Shown here: positions 45,340 to 58,700 of the stretch, piece after piece
How the letters are laid out: each line of letters starts with the position of its first letter
Position numbering within the stretch: the stretch's first letter is position 1
Assembly (NCBI GenBank): GCA_012932295.1
Contig: JAAONU010000016.1
Span: 37,417,241 to 37,481,240 of the forward strand
DNA: 64,000 nt
Reading direction: 5' to 3'
Source: Cyclina sinensis
Taxonomy: Eukaryota > Mollusca > Bivalvia > Venerida > Veneridae
The notes under the pieces: model-generated
What the model was told of the DNA's origin: nothing
The model's database searches: none
The model's input: only the letters and a program-made list of their open reading frames with translations
Position numbers and translations under genes: made by a program

Positions 45340-48300
45340 CATTGATCTGTTGCTTAAGGTACAGGCTGATGTCAAGGATAACAAAAAAAGATCTTCGTTT
45401 TCTGTAAATCATTTATGTATTGAGTAAAATACGGGGTAGTGGGGGTGGGGGTGAAGTTTAATGTGTATATCTTGAAGTATGTTTTTTGTGTTGAAAACAT
45501 TGTCAAAACAGAGGCCACTTTTGCCTTGGGTTTTTTAATTTTAAGTTTGGATTTTGTTAATTAGATCATTAGATTAAAGACCCTCTAGATCAAGGTCAGG
45601 GGCATTGTTGCCTCAAAGGACTTTCTGTACTCTACTTTGTTAACATGTATTTGAGAAAGTTGATTTTACCTTTGATTAAAAGGCCAAAACATTCATGATA
45701 TATGAAAACTTACAAGCCAGAAAAATCCTGATATCAAGTTTTTTAGCTGTGATGATATAAGAAATATGAAAGAGTTTGGAATGTTTGCCATAGCAAGTTT
45801 AGATGTTGTTACCTGAGTTCTGTATCTTTGCTAGTTAGAACTTTTTTGTTGCTATTAACTATTTCACATATATATTGTAGTAATATGTTGAAATGTTTTT
45901 GTTATGTCCACAGAACAAAGTTTCATCACATAGTTTCCCAGACTGCCATAATTAACATTTTTATACAAAAAGATAGAAATTATTAATATCATTTCTACAG
46001 AAAACTGGAAGCAACTGTATCACCTACTGGGTACATATCTTTAAGGACAAGCAGCCAGAGTTCAAGTTTGTTTTGAAAGTTGAAAGAGGAAGCAGATAAT
46101 TATTTTTGAAATAAATATAAAAAGCTTTGATATAATTTCTGTGATGTAAGCAGTTCTGCCAGGAAATGAAAACCAGAAATTCTAAATGATGTAGAGACTG
46201 TAGGAGAAAGGTCAAGGTTATGGAAAACTGAGCTTTTAAAAAGAACAGAACAAAACAAACATTTTACAGTCAAGTTATCTAACTAGCATGCAACAAAGAA
46301 ACCTTTTGTGGTTATTAATGGAAGTGACAACATGTTGGTAATAGCAAAACAAGGATACCAGGTTAGAGTGAAGAAATTGGACAAACTGATCAAGTTGTAA
46401 TAGAGAATAAAAAGAAACAGCTTTCTGTAACAGTTTGTCAACATAATGTTCACAGTTTGACCATTTTTGATCTACTGTATAGAAGTGAGATGCTGCTTGG
46501 AAAAAAATAAGTTTGGTTGCCATAGCAACAGAAAATAGAGTCTCAGAGCTGTCTTTAAAATTGCAAGTTATTGAGCTAATATGATAAATGTTTAGGGAGG
46601 CTATGTGTTTACAAGAGGTTTTATCCCCTGTATATTTGGCATATTATGTACTGAAAATGAATGAAAGACAAAACTGTTGGGACATTCTTCTTTGATATTG
46701 CATGTGTGTTGTATGAATTATAGAATTTCTAGAATCAAAGCTTTTTTTTTGTCTGACATGGTAAGATGATGAAGAAAAGATTCCATGTAAATACTGACAG
46801 TTTTCATGATATTTTCTTTATCATATTTGTTTTCTTGTGTGATATATTTTGTAAGTACATTTCTGTAGTGTTAGATTTAATTCAATTGAATTTTATATTT
46901 TAACAGCAGATATTTTGTTCTGGTTCACTGCTACTGAATTGTGTAAAGTTTACATTTTAACTGCAAGCATTTTTGTTTAAATTTTGACAGTAAGTTTATA
47001 CTTACATTTTAATTGCTTTTCTCTCTTGTTGTTTAATTGTAAGTAAATATTATATATTCTACCTGCTTGCAAAGTGTTCACATTGACTGCAAGTAGCCAT
47101 TTACATTTAAACTGCAAGTAATTACAGCTGTAATCACATCTTAACAGATAGTTTTCATTTACATTTGAGATGCAATCAGATATACGTTACAATGTAATAT
47201 CTACATTTACGGAGTTTTTACATTAGAATGGAAGTAAATGTGTTACATTTTAACTCATTGTTTTGAACGGTTCACAGGTCATAAAACATGATTTTAGCAG
47301 CAGGTTTAGATTGATTACATTTATAAACTGCAAGTAAACTTTAAGACAATATTCTTTTTTTGCACAGAAAAATTATATAACTATTGAACCAGTGCATCAA
47401 ATGCCTGTATTAAATTTTTTTTTTTTCCTGTTTATTTCAGGGTCTTCTTAATCAAAACACGCAACTTTCTTTGATGCTGTTCAATAATTTTCTCTCAGGA
47501 ACGGGGAAAATAAAAGACTCGTTATGTACATGGTACATAGAAACTTATGCAATTAACTTTACTAATTAACATGTTAAGTTTAGGACTCTGTGGTGTAATA
47601 ATATGTGTTAAGTGTTCTCCTGTGGATTTTTTTTATACTGTACATAATTTATGTACCCTTTGGAAAAAGAAGCTTATGAGACCCAAGCTTAATAAAGGAT
47701 TTTATTGGCTAGTATTTCCCCAAAGCATAGCAGTCAGTTTTTCCTTGATTCCCTAAAGACTTTCTCATTGTTCATCCTTTTAGTGTGTGTAAAGTAACTT
47801 TCTTGTAAAAATTCAGCAGTTGGCTATGGCAGCATGATTGAGTATTGTTAAAGTATTGTAAATTTCTTCTCCTATAACAGTTTATCCCGGTCCCTGGCAA
47901 AAGTTTTGTTAGTTTTTATATCTTGAGAAAATAATCCTATTTCCAGTTGCAGCAGTATCATGAAAATCATATGTTGTTGTAGTGTATTTTGTTGTCATGG
48001 TAACCATTATAAAATAAAACACGTCTTTTTGATTAAGTCAAAACATTGTCATCAACATGAATCATGTAGAGATTCTTTGGGGAAAAAATGACTTAATGGG
48101 ATTTAAGCAAACAGTCAGTTCTATTGATGGGGCAGTGGGGCACAGATATAATTGTATGTCATTGATGTACATGGTAAAACTGTGTGAAAAATGTAGTTTT
48201 CAGTACGTTCTAAATGCTTCCTAGGAAAAAATCTTTCAAAAGCCATCAATTTTTAAAGTCACCTTGAAGCATCACTGGTATTTGAAAATTAAGGAATGAG

Positions 48301-50053
48301 GCTTATCAATAATTGATGAGACAAATTACTTGACTAGAGACACCTAACGCTAAGAAGAAAAAATGGATTCAGTGAAAATTTTCTCATTCCTCAATGACAT
48401 CGATGCCCTAAACCTGGTAAAAAGCAGTTTGCTTAAATGCTGAATTGTAATATGTTTAAGAATGGTCAAATGTAATGGAGAGACATGAACATAAATAGCC
48501 ATGCTTTTTTTCATTCACATGAAATATCAAGAAGGAAATGAAATTTTGAAACCTTAAAATACTTTTGAATACTCCCCTATATTGACCAGAGACAAACTTT
48601 GAAGGACCCCACAAGTAACTAATCTCAGCATGTATGCAGTGCTATTCATGTCATCTGAGAAGTCTCTTAATTCTATTTTAACCAGTGAAAAGCTTTGAAT
48701 TCAGATGTGTATGTATTCACATATTCACATGTAAGAATACAACTTAGTGTTGGTGTTGATATTTTGACTTTAATTTATATTATGGAAACATTTTGTAGAT
48801 AGTGTATAGATTTGTTAGTCGAAATTTGATTGTCCGAATATGTTCATGTTAATACAAATACTTCGTTGTGCTGTATGTATACAAGACAGAATAGACCATT
48901 ATAGTTGTAACCTTTAAATGTTGCACATGCAAATATCATATATTTTTGTTTAGTTTCACATGCAGTTTTAGGAAAACTACTTTCTGCTCAGACAATAGTT
49001 ATAGCTCCCAAGGGAGGTGAAGCATTTTGTTATTGGAGAATTATTTTCACACAGAAACATCTTAGCACAGTTGAGTCAAGGAAACTAGATACTGGGTTAT
49101 CAGTACTTAGCAGAGAAACAAAACAGGCTTTTATATTGACACCCACCTTTTTTGAAACAAAGAAATGTCTAATTAAACTCTAAAGTATTTTTATTAAAAT
49201 TGCCCTATATATTTACAAAAACTGGGTTTGTATTTTGCTCAGATTAGCCGTTTTCTGTTTCGTTTTTCTATGGTTAGCATGTGTATTTTGTTTATTTAAT
49301 TTGTTTGGTACCTACTCAATATTGATAACTGATGAGAGTTTTGTAGGTTTATTTGTCTGTTACCCATTTTTGACCAAGTCTAAAGCTTTAAAAATTTGAT
49401 CCATTGACTTAATATTCTACGTTGCATCAAAACTTGCATTGCTAATGGTAGTGGACTAGTCACTGAAAAAGTCCACATATCATATGACACTGATTTCTTT
49501 GAGGGGTTGTGATTGGCCAAAGCAGGATTATCATATGAGTCATAATGACTTCGATTAGTTAAATATGAAATAAACAAGAAATTGTTTGACTTCGAGCTAA
49601 AATCTGTTGCTTTAGGAGTAGAAGATTTCTTTTTTTTTTTTTTTTGGTTGAGATTGTTTTCTTTCCCGATCAGTCCACATTCCAGTGATAATTTTACAAG
49701 AAGTTGTGTGATTGTGCTTTAGTAAGCAGGTAGTGTGTTCATACAAAGCTGTGTACAGATACTGTTATTGTCGAAATTGAGATATGTGCCGATGCCAACA
49801 GTAGTACTCCTTAGAGATAATATTGTTTTTGCATCATACACACTGGTGGTTCAGGGCGTTCTGTTTTATGGCACATGGGTAAATGGAAGGAGGTTTTGAA
49901 AGTAACTGAGAGATTTTACAAAAGAAGTTAAATTTGTAATACTCAACAAAGTGATGTTGATATTAACTGCAGAGGCCATTTCTGTTAAAATAAAATATTT
50001 AGAAAACAAGAGTAAGTGAAGTCAGTAAGAAACATTTTGGTCATCCTCCATGT

Positions 50054-50268
50054 TTAACCCTGAACCCACTAAATTTGTGTAATGGATTTGCCCAGCTTTG
50101 AATTTGGAACCGTCCATTCAAAGTTTAAGGGATTTCAATATCAAAAATACAAAAATTGAGCTACCAACAGTATAGAGCCTGGTCAGACTGCACGGATGTG
50201 CAGGCTGGCCTGGCGCTATACTGGTGGCAAAGGCTAATCACGCTCGGTTCCAGCACGTTAAGGGTTAA
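50054..50268 (-). repeat. Palindrome-ended MITE-like element, inverted copy
   Basis: This is the reverse complement of the 42287-42500 element with modest divergence. It starts TTAACCCTGAACCCACTAAA, ends CACGTTAAGGGTTAA, and carries the hairpin AGTATAGAGCC (50169) to CGCTATACT (about 50222). It lies 7.5 kb downstream in opposite orientation. Confidence 0.85.
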
Positions 50269-52800
50269 TAAGAAGAAAACAGTGCACTTGGGATTTTAGA
50301 TTTATGGAAAAGTTTTTATTATTGTTAAAGAGATGGAAGCAAGGTGATTTATTTGTGATAGCAGTGAATGAAATTCAGCATGGATTGTTATTATTTTCAT
50401 TTTGATCTCAATTTTATTCTGATGCCTGCCTGACTGAAAAATGTGGATCATTACTGTATGGTATAAGCTAGAACACTTGGGGTTTAAGTTTTGAAAAATT
50501 TCTGTGTAATATATTGAGTAGAACTCAATTATTGACTATTTTATGACTAAGTTATTGTCAGATTTTTGATATGTTTAGGGTTTTGGAATGGTTATCATCA
50601 GATCTTGTGAATCCAGCAATGTTAGTCTTTGGAACTGTATTGAAAAGAAAGACAAAAAGACAACAACAACAAAAACAAATGGCTATGATTCATATTATGA
50701 ATAATTTATGTTGTTTTTATTAAATACTCTGTTATAATGAATATACATGTTTCTGTAACTGAAAGTAGACATAAAAAAGTGGCTGGAATATATTTTGTGT
50801 TATCATATTTGTGCTTTCCATTAGAAAATTAAGTGTTTAGAAGTGGTTTCATTTTTTTTCTGGTTGAGAAACAGGCTTTTATTTTCATTTTTTTTACTCC
50901 AGTTATAAATGATGCAATCTGTTACAGTCAAAGAATATGAAGTTTCAGAATTTAAAAAGAAAAAGGTATCATAAAATTGTGCCCTGTTACTCACAGGCTC
51001 GTGAACTTGTCTACAATTATGCTGCTTTTTATTTTGTCAGTTTTAGATAAATTCTGCATGCTCAGCTCTCAGTCGACGTATACAAAAATGGTGCATTTTA
51101 TTTTTCTTATGTCTTTTATATTTTGTTTGTGCAATAGTTACCTTTGATTGTTGCATTTATTTATATATTTACTTTTATAAGCAGCTATTTTTGCTGTTCT
51201 AATCTTTATATTAGTTATACAGTGTTACACTGTGGAGAAAATTGTTCAGATCAAACTGATTTCACTTCAATTTTACACTGCTACAATATAAATAGATTTA
51301 TAAACTTTTAACTTACCTGCCTTTGGCATTGCTAGGCAAAACTCAAACATTTAATTTGTCGTCATCCGTTCCTAATTAATATTACTAGATTTTTCTTTCA
51401 TCTTGACATGATGTTCATTATGGAATCTAGTTGTCAAAGGGAGATCACTCTTTAATCCTGACATCTCAACTGACCTGATGTATTACTGAAAAACTATCTC
51501 ATATTTCAGAAGAAACATTCCATTTCTAAATCTAAGACATTATATTTTTGTTACTTTAAAGGTTTATTTGGGGAGATGTCAGAAAAAAAAGTCAGGCTTC
51601 ACAAATTTCATTCACTAAAACCTTTGGGTTGGTTATGCATTTAAATTTTGAACTCCACTTATGTCATATTCTGAATTGATGGGAAGCCTGGTTATCCCAC
51701 ATTTACCACCTTTTTTCATATTTGCAGTTTATTATATATGTTATGGATAAAATGGACAAAATTTAATATAAAATTTTACTTGATAAAACTCAGTGTAGTG
51801 AGTTTTTCATAACAGTGTATGTTTTTAGACTTATATGATTTAAATCCTGGATTGTATCTTTTGCAGTAAACCTTAGATTTTGAGGTTCTAGCTGGTAAAT
51901 ACGTCTAGTTTTTGTTAAAAAGATGAAATGAATAGAACAGAAATGTGATTTGAAGGGTCTTTTGCTGTGTTGTAACACTAGGACTTCAAAAAGTTATTAA
52001 AGTAGCATTGATTTAGAATAAGTTAAATATTACAGAAAAAGCATCAGTCTATAGGCCTTGGTCTTATGAAATAATTGTTTATCTTTCTGTGTATGTAATA
52101 AATTAGTAATATGATATTGATTTTCTAAACTAATTATAATACTCTGTTACACTAATTTAATTGATATTAATTTTGTACTACTTTTGAATTCGATAGATTT
52201 CGTTTAAATGATCTAGTTAACATTTATTACTATAAGGCTGTACTAAGTTAGTTATTTGTTTTTTGTCTGGTTTAAATTTCAAATGTAGTTCTTAAGGAAG
52301 GCGTTTTGATGGTGATTGTATCATAATTTTTGAATAACCGAATGAAATAAACTTAATGTTGATTTTATTCATATAAACAGGACAACAAATAAATAAACAG
52401 TCTGAAAAGGTGGAAGTTGTTGATTTAAATTTTCAAAATTTGGCGCATGAGAATCAATTTTCCTAATAGTGACCATGTTTTTTAGGTGTTTTTTTATGCC
52501 ATTTGAGTGATGAAAATATATTGATGAAAAACTAAGATATTATTAACTTGGGATGGCCTTGAATAAGAAAAACTGTAGATCTGCTTGTTTGCCATCTTGC
52601 TTATTTTTGTATCATAGTGAAAACAATAAATGCAAACAGTCTATTCTAGCCATTGTTCGTCTGTGTCTAAATATTTTTGTTCTATTCTACACATAGGGGC
52701 ATATAGATAAATATTATTATGTATATTGTTAACATTGTTTTATAATGAGTTGATTTTGTTTTTTATTTGAAAAAAATAAATCATTTACATACAAAACAGT

Positions 52801-55264
52801 TGTGCGCATTTTTACGTCAGTCCGAAATATTAGTCCCTTTTCCAAACTAAAAACCTAAAATAAAACACTCATATAAGAGACACCATAATGAACCAGTCAA
52901 CGGTACTGTTTTCTTATGTAGCAAGTCAGCATTTTTATAAATTGCTAAGTAACCAATTAAAACTTCTAGCTGAAATCATTTACATATTATAAAATTTTAA
53001 TATTAAATATAATTTCTAATATTGGCTTTAGTTACAGCCAAACGAAATCTCCAGAATTAGAAACAGCATAAATTTAATCCAAGAATTTCAGTTTTTCCTA
53101 CTTTCGTTTTCTCTGCCGGTGTTATTATATTTACACGTGATAAAAAACGATACAAGCTGTATCAACTGTAGCGGGGATTATACTTCCAATGCACCATAAA
53201 ATTATGAGGCAGAATTAAGCTGTCTTTCTTATTATCTTTAATGCTAAATCAACATCTTTACCGTTGTTCATTGAATACATTTTCTTTTCATTGAACAGTT
53301 TCTACAAAAAGAAAGATGGAAAACTTGAAAATAGATTCGCTAAAATTTAATTTTGACCAAATTGCAAAATTAGTCTGATTTAAATAAATAAGATATAATT
53401 TTGTAAGGAATTCTCTATCACATGGTGAAATTTATTTTGAACAGTGATAAAACTGGGTTATTAAAGATGAACTGCAACTGAGATTTTTTGAGATCTTATC
53501 TACCTGCCCTGAGATTTGAACAAGTAGCCAGTCTTTAGTATTTTAGGTCTTTGACAAAACCAGTGATGGTACAAGATGCCATCTACTTTGACAATATGTC
53601 CAGAAGCTTATGTTTTCCTCTAATATTTAAAGATATATAAGTGACTTTGAACATTTAAAAAAAAACCAGTGTGCACTATGTATAGTCATTAAAAACCCAG
53701 TATTATTCATATTTTGGCTAATGTACATGATAAATATAATATTGAGTGTGGAACAAAAAGTTTTACTGCTTTTGAGTAAAATTGAATGGATAAAAATCAT
53801 TTTTTGACTGACCCAGTGAAAACAGCAATTCAGTAAGGTATGTTTTGATTTATATCCAATTTATGCAAATTAAAGTGAAAGAAGTCGTCGTTACACTGCA
53901 TCTTAGGAACTTTGAAACAACAAAGTGTAATATCCTTTTGATACATGTATGAATTAAACTCTACAGGGGGCGTTAGTCATTAGATGTGCAACCAGGAGCA
54001 ATGATTTAGAGAGAGTTAGTGCTTATGTCCCGTTATCGTGCTTTCAAAATCCTTACTTTAAAAAATTTCAGAAGTTTATTTTGATACTCAGTTTATAAAA
54101 ACTTAACAGCTGTAAAATAATATTTGACATAAATTAGTTGGGTATTTATTATCAAATATCAATAAAAAATTAATCACTTTAAAGGTACCAAGTAATTATT
54201 GTTTATTTTTATCAAACGGATTTTGATCACTTTTGGAAGCAACATTGTACACCTTTTTGACTACCATTTTTACTGCCAAGTGAAAATTCTATTCATTATA
54301 ATCTGTTTTGGAACAGTAATTTTGTAAGAAAATTTTTAACTGCATTGTTTCAGCTAAGTGTATTTCAATAAATTGGTAAAACAAAAGAAAAATATCAGTT
54401 ATTGGTCAACATTTTGGATCGTTTTCTTGTTTTAACTTTGGATTTTTTTCATATAAAATATAAATATTTGCTGCTCAAAGAGGATAGGCATGATGTGAAA
54501 TAAACTTGTTGATGCAGGATATTTGAAATGGTAGAAGTTTTTAATTTTTCATTCATTTTTTTATTCCATGATTCATAATAAGAATTTTAATAATTTTGTC
54601 CGTTGATTAAACAATATCTGAGCTTGAAATAAGCATTTGTTTTGATAATTTTCACTAGTTAAATCATGCTTGATTTAAAAATCTAATTATCTTATCTTAC
54701 AAGGGACTGTGAAATTTTAATTTAATTCAGTTTAATATTAGTACTTGGCATAATTAGTACAACATCTGATTACATTTTACATGATATATCAAAACTTTTG
54801 CTTCAGTTAATATTTACTTATATTTGTTTACCTTAAATGAATAATATATATAATTTATGCAAACAACATCTCTGAGTTTATTTAAGAAAGCACGGTGACC
54901 TTATCTTTACACAGTATTTAACACCAGAGTTATGGTCCTTTTATTTAACATTTCAACAGTTCTCTTTTCAAGACATAAGGTTCATACATGGGAGTAAATA
55001 TTATGTCACACCTTCCAGAGATATGGCCCTTCTAACAAGTTGTAGGTAAATTCTTGACCACCAAAAAAGTGTGACTTTAACCATGATTCCAGTTTAATCT
55101 TGGCCTAAACCTTGTTATTTTTGAAAAAGAAAATCTTTCTGAAACTGGAAAGAGTATTGCCTGTATGAGTTATTGCCCATGAAACAAACTAGCTGTTTCA
55201 GTTTCTGTATCATTGTTACAGGTTGCCCAAATGACCCAACCCCTGAAGAGTTTAGTTATGTTAG
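52801..55264. other. AT-rich intergenic DNA
   Basis: No exon, RNA gene or transposon recognised. Confidence 0.4.
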
Positions 55265-55338
55265 GTTTAGGCCAGTAGTGCAAGGTGGTCAGTAGTTCAA
55301 GGTGGTCAGTAGTGCAAGGTGGCCAGTAGTGCAAGGTA
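55265..55338 (+). repeat. 17-bp tandem repeat, four units
   Basis: CAGTAGTGCAAGGTGGT repeats four times with single-base changes. It lies next to the SINE and may be its expanded 3' part. Confidence 0.8.
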
Positions 55339-55497
55339 CACAAAGCATCTTTTACAGGCAGGATCTGTAGCACTGGTACAAGGCACCTCAGTTTAACATC
55401 TTATTTGAGAGACAACTAGTGGTGGGGGTCGAACCTGTGACTACAAGGTTTTAGCTACAGTCCTGTTTGTTACCACTGGACCACTGACCTGCATAAA
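55339..55497 (-). mobile_element. tRNA-derived SINE, minus strand
   Basis: On the minus strand the head reads GGTCAGTGGTCCAGTGGTAA (A-box-like), and about 50 bp later CACAGGTTCGACCCCCACC, a good B box. The body continues with TAAGATGTTAAACTGAGGTG, a core I have seen in molluscan SINEs. The anticodon-arm region does not fold into a proper tRNA, so it is a SINE, not a tRNA gene. Its head ends 195 bp upstream of the secreted-protein start codon. Confidence 0.7.
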
Positions 55498-55692
55498 GGA
55501 AATTAACCTTATGCTTCTTTCATATGATATAGTCACAAAGCTAATATTAAAGTTTGATAACAGAACATTTGAGACACTAATATTTGTAATCAAATTTTGT
55601 ATTTTCTGTTTAAGTATGAATAAACAAATATTTGATAGAAGACAATACATAGATTATGTAGTAAATCTGAATCAAGCTTAACCACAACAATT

Positions 55693-55771
55693 ATGGGACC
55701 ACAGTGGACAGTTCCAGCCAGCCTGGCTAGCATATTCCTGATCATAACACCAGTAACAGCATTACTAGATG
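55693..55771 (+). CDS. Secreted protein exon 1 (signal peptide)
   Basis: 26 codons plus one base, followed by the strong donor G|GTAAGTG at 55772. The hydrophobic run ASLASIFLIITPVTALL after a short polar start is a classic signal sequence, with likely cleavage near the Thr-Ala region. The non-AT-biased codons stand out from the flanks. Confidence 0.75.
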
Positions 55772-58700
55772 GTAAGTGTGATTCTCTAAAATAACTATAA
55801 AATTTTTCTGCTAGACACTATGGCTTATCTCTAAAGTTACATTGTGAAAGATTGTAATAAGACAAAATTTTGCTATGATAGATACTTTGACAACAGTAAC
55901 TGCTCTTTACAACTTGTTTAAAATTTTCAGCGCTTAAACAGTGTACAAGATTATCTTTCTATACTTACATCATTCTTGTGGAACAACAATTATACCCCCA
56001 AATACAAAGACTGTCAGTCCAATTCTTGTCTAGGTTATAACTGTCATGAATGGAGGGACTTCGAAATAAGTTGGCACAAGTGTTAAGATCATGTGTTGCA
56101 TACAACTTCCAGCAGCATACCTCAAAGGTCAAGGTCACATTTAGACGTCCCTATTTCATGTCCCCTCTGTATCTTTGTCATGCATCAAGAAATTTTGAAC
56201 TAATCTGGCACAAATGTTGCCCACATGATGGGGATATGTCTCACATAAATTTTAGGTCCATGTCTTAAAGGTCGAGGTCATATTTTGCAGTAAAAAAAGT
56301 ATGAAGTATGACAATTTTTTATCGAAAATTATAGAATTCTCTACTTTGCTTATTTTAGTTCTTACTTGGTATTTTCCCTTTCTGCCTCTGACAAGGTGGT
56401 ATTGTTGGGGGTATTAATCACATTCAGTGATAGCTCTAGCTATTTCATTTTTTGTCTCGAAATACTGTCAGTAAAGTTCAATACCCAGTTTAGTTGTAAT
56501 TTGTAAACCTTCGGTTTATGACTTGTGTTATAATTATTTTGGAATATTGTTGCTTGCCAGAGTTATGTCCCCATTCCTTTTTAAGCTCTCCAAAGGAAGG
56601 GCATATTGTCAGTGACTTGTCTGTCTGTCCATTTGTCTGTCAATCTGTCTGTCTTTCCAGTTTTGTCTGGAGTATAACTCAAAGACCAATGAAGGGATTT
56701 ACTTTAAACTTAATAAGATGATAGGGGACATTGAGAGAAAGTGCATGGCACAACAACCATAACTCACCTTATGTAATTTTCTCATTTTCTCCTCTGAGTA
56801 CATTTTCCTTGTCCGGGGCAAATATCTGATATCATGAAAGGCATTTAGTTGATATTTGACACATGGATAGAGAAAAGTGGCAGGAAGTGCATTGTTTAAG
56901 AACCACAACTCTAGCTGCCCCCATTTTTTATTTATTTCCCTTTATAAGTTTTCTGTATATGTTATAATGCTTGTCCAGAGCATTACTCTAAAATTATAAA
57001 TGGGATTTAGTTGATATTTAAGATATTGCTAAAGAGTGTATAGATGAAGGGCAGTGTTGAATAACTGTAACTCTTCCTTGCCCTATTTTTCAGTTATCTC
57101 CACTTATTACATTTTTAATGCTTGTTGGATTTTGTCCTGAGTATAATTCAAAAACCAATTAAAGGATTTACTTTTTAACTACATAAGATGATAGAGGACA
57201 TTAAAAGTGAGAGAGCAGTGCACAAGCACAATAACTCATCTTGTCTAGTTTTCTCATTATCTCCTCTTAGTACATTTTGCTTGTCAGGGGCATAACTCTA
57301 AAACCATTCAAGTCATTTAGTTGATATTGGGCCTGTTGATAGAAGGGAGTGGTAGGAAGTGAAATATTCAACAACAATAACTCAAGCTGTCCCCATTTTG
57401 AGGTATTTCTCTTTATAATTTTTATTAATGTTAAAATGCTTGGCCTTAGCATATTTCTAAAATTATAAAAGGGACTAGAACTGGAAGGCCTAGGGCTTAC
57501 ATATTTTGCATGTTTTGAGTGTCATCTAGAGGCATTTGAGGCCCTCTAACAAGATACTTTAAATTATACCCCTAGGGTGAAAATTTACCCCACCCAAGGG
57601 GTTTTATATGTGTAAAATGAAAAATCTTTGAAAATCTTCTTGTCAGGAACCTTAAGTGCTAGTCCTTAGAATTTTGGTATGTAGCATTGTATAGCTTACT
57701 TTTGCAAAGATTGTTCAAATTATTCCCCTAGGGTCCAGATCGCTTGTGGAGTGGGGTTCAATTGTTTTACATAATGTTGAGTTGTTTTATAGGGAAAGCT
57801 TTGAAAATCTTCCTATCTGAAACTTTATATGTAGCATTGTTTAATAGACCTCCACCAAGAAATTATGTCCCTGGGGTCAAAATTGGCCCCACGCCAGTTG
57901 TCTTATTTGTTTTAAATACAAAACTTGTGAAAATCTTGTCAGAAATCTTAGGCTTTAGAACTTGGATCTTTGGTATAATACTTGACCTTTACAAAGATTA
58001 TTCTGATGATCTCCCTAAGGTCAAAAAATTGACACCAACCTGGGGTTGAGGGTGGGGGTCACTTAATTTACATAGACTTTTATGGAAAAACAAATCCCTT
58101 TTTTTCCTTGACTTTTTGACCCTCTTCTTTGTTTTTGAAGCAACAGTATGGAAATTTGAACTGTACTTGTTATTTTGCATATAGCTTTAAACTTTGACCT
58201 TAGACATGACCTTGACCTACTGAACTTCTTTATTGTATTTGCTGATACAGTATGGCAACTTGAACTTTATTTTAAAATTTTGCATTTGGATTACAACTTT
58301 GACCTTAACTCACATTGACCTTAACCTCCTGACTTACTTTCTTGTTTCTGAAGTATGCAAATTAGAACTATTCTTATAGTTTTGCAGGTAAGTTTCAACT
58401 TGATATTAGCTGACATTAACCTTGACCTACTGACCTACTTTTTTTAGCTGCAGGATGGAAATTTGAATTATAATTGTGTATGCAAATTTAAATTTTGTTA
58501 AGGAAATTTGAAGTATACTAATAATTTTGCATACAGATTTCAAATGCAACCTTAGCTGACATTGACTTTGTACTTTACTTTATTTTAAAGCTGAGTCTGT
58601 GAAATTTGCAATAGATGTACAATTTTGCATGTAGATTTGAACTTCAACATAGCTTTTGCTGTTTTGAATGGTGATACTCAGGTGAGGGATTTTAGACCAT

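Larger units (their letters stand above)
43800..52800 (+). other. cpx: Probable complexin 3' UTR and downstream DNA, no gene
   Basis: No coding exon recognised. Candidate polyadenylation signals AATAAA occur at 44600-44605, 47691-47696 and 52775-52780, among others, so a short or very long 3' UTR is possible. Apart from two palindrome-ended elements (45156-45339 and 50054-50268) the 9 kb lack recognised transposons. Positions 46900-47340 repeat a loose motif (TTTACATTTTAACTGCAAGTA-like). The extent of the UTR is not determinable from sequence alone. Confidence 0.4.

Noticed and set aside
55418..55497. tRNA gene on the minus strand
   Set aside because: A- and B-box-like sequences are present, but the intervening arms do not make a cloverleaf and a SINE body follows.
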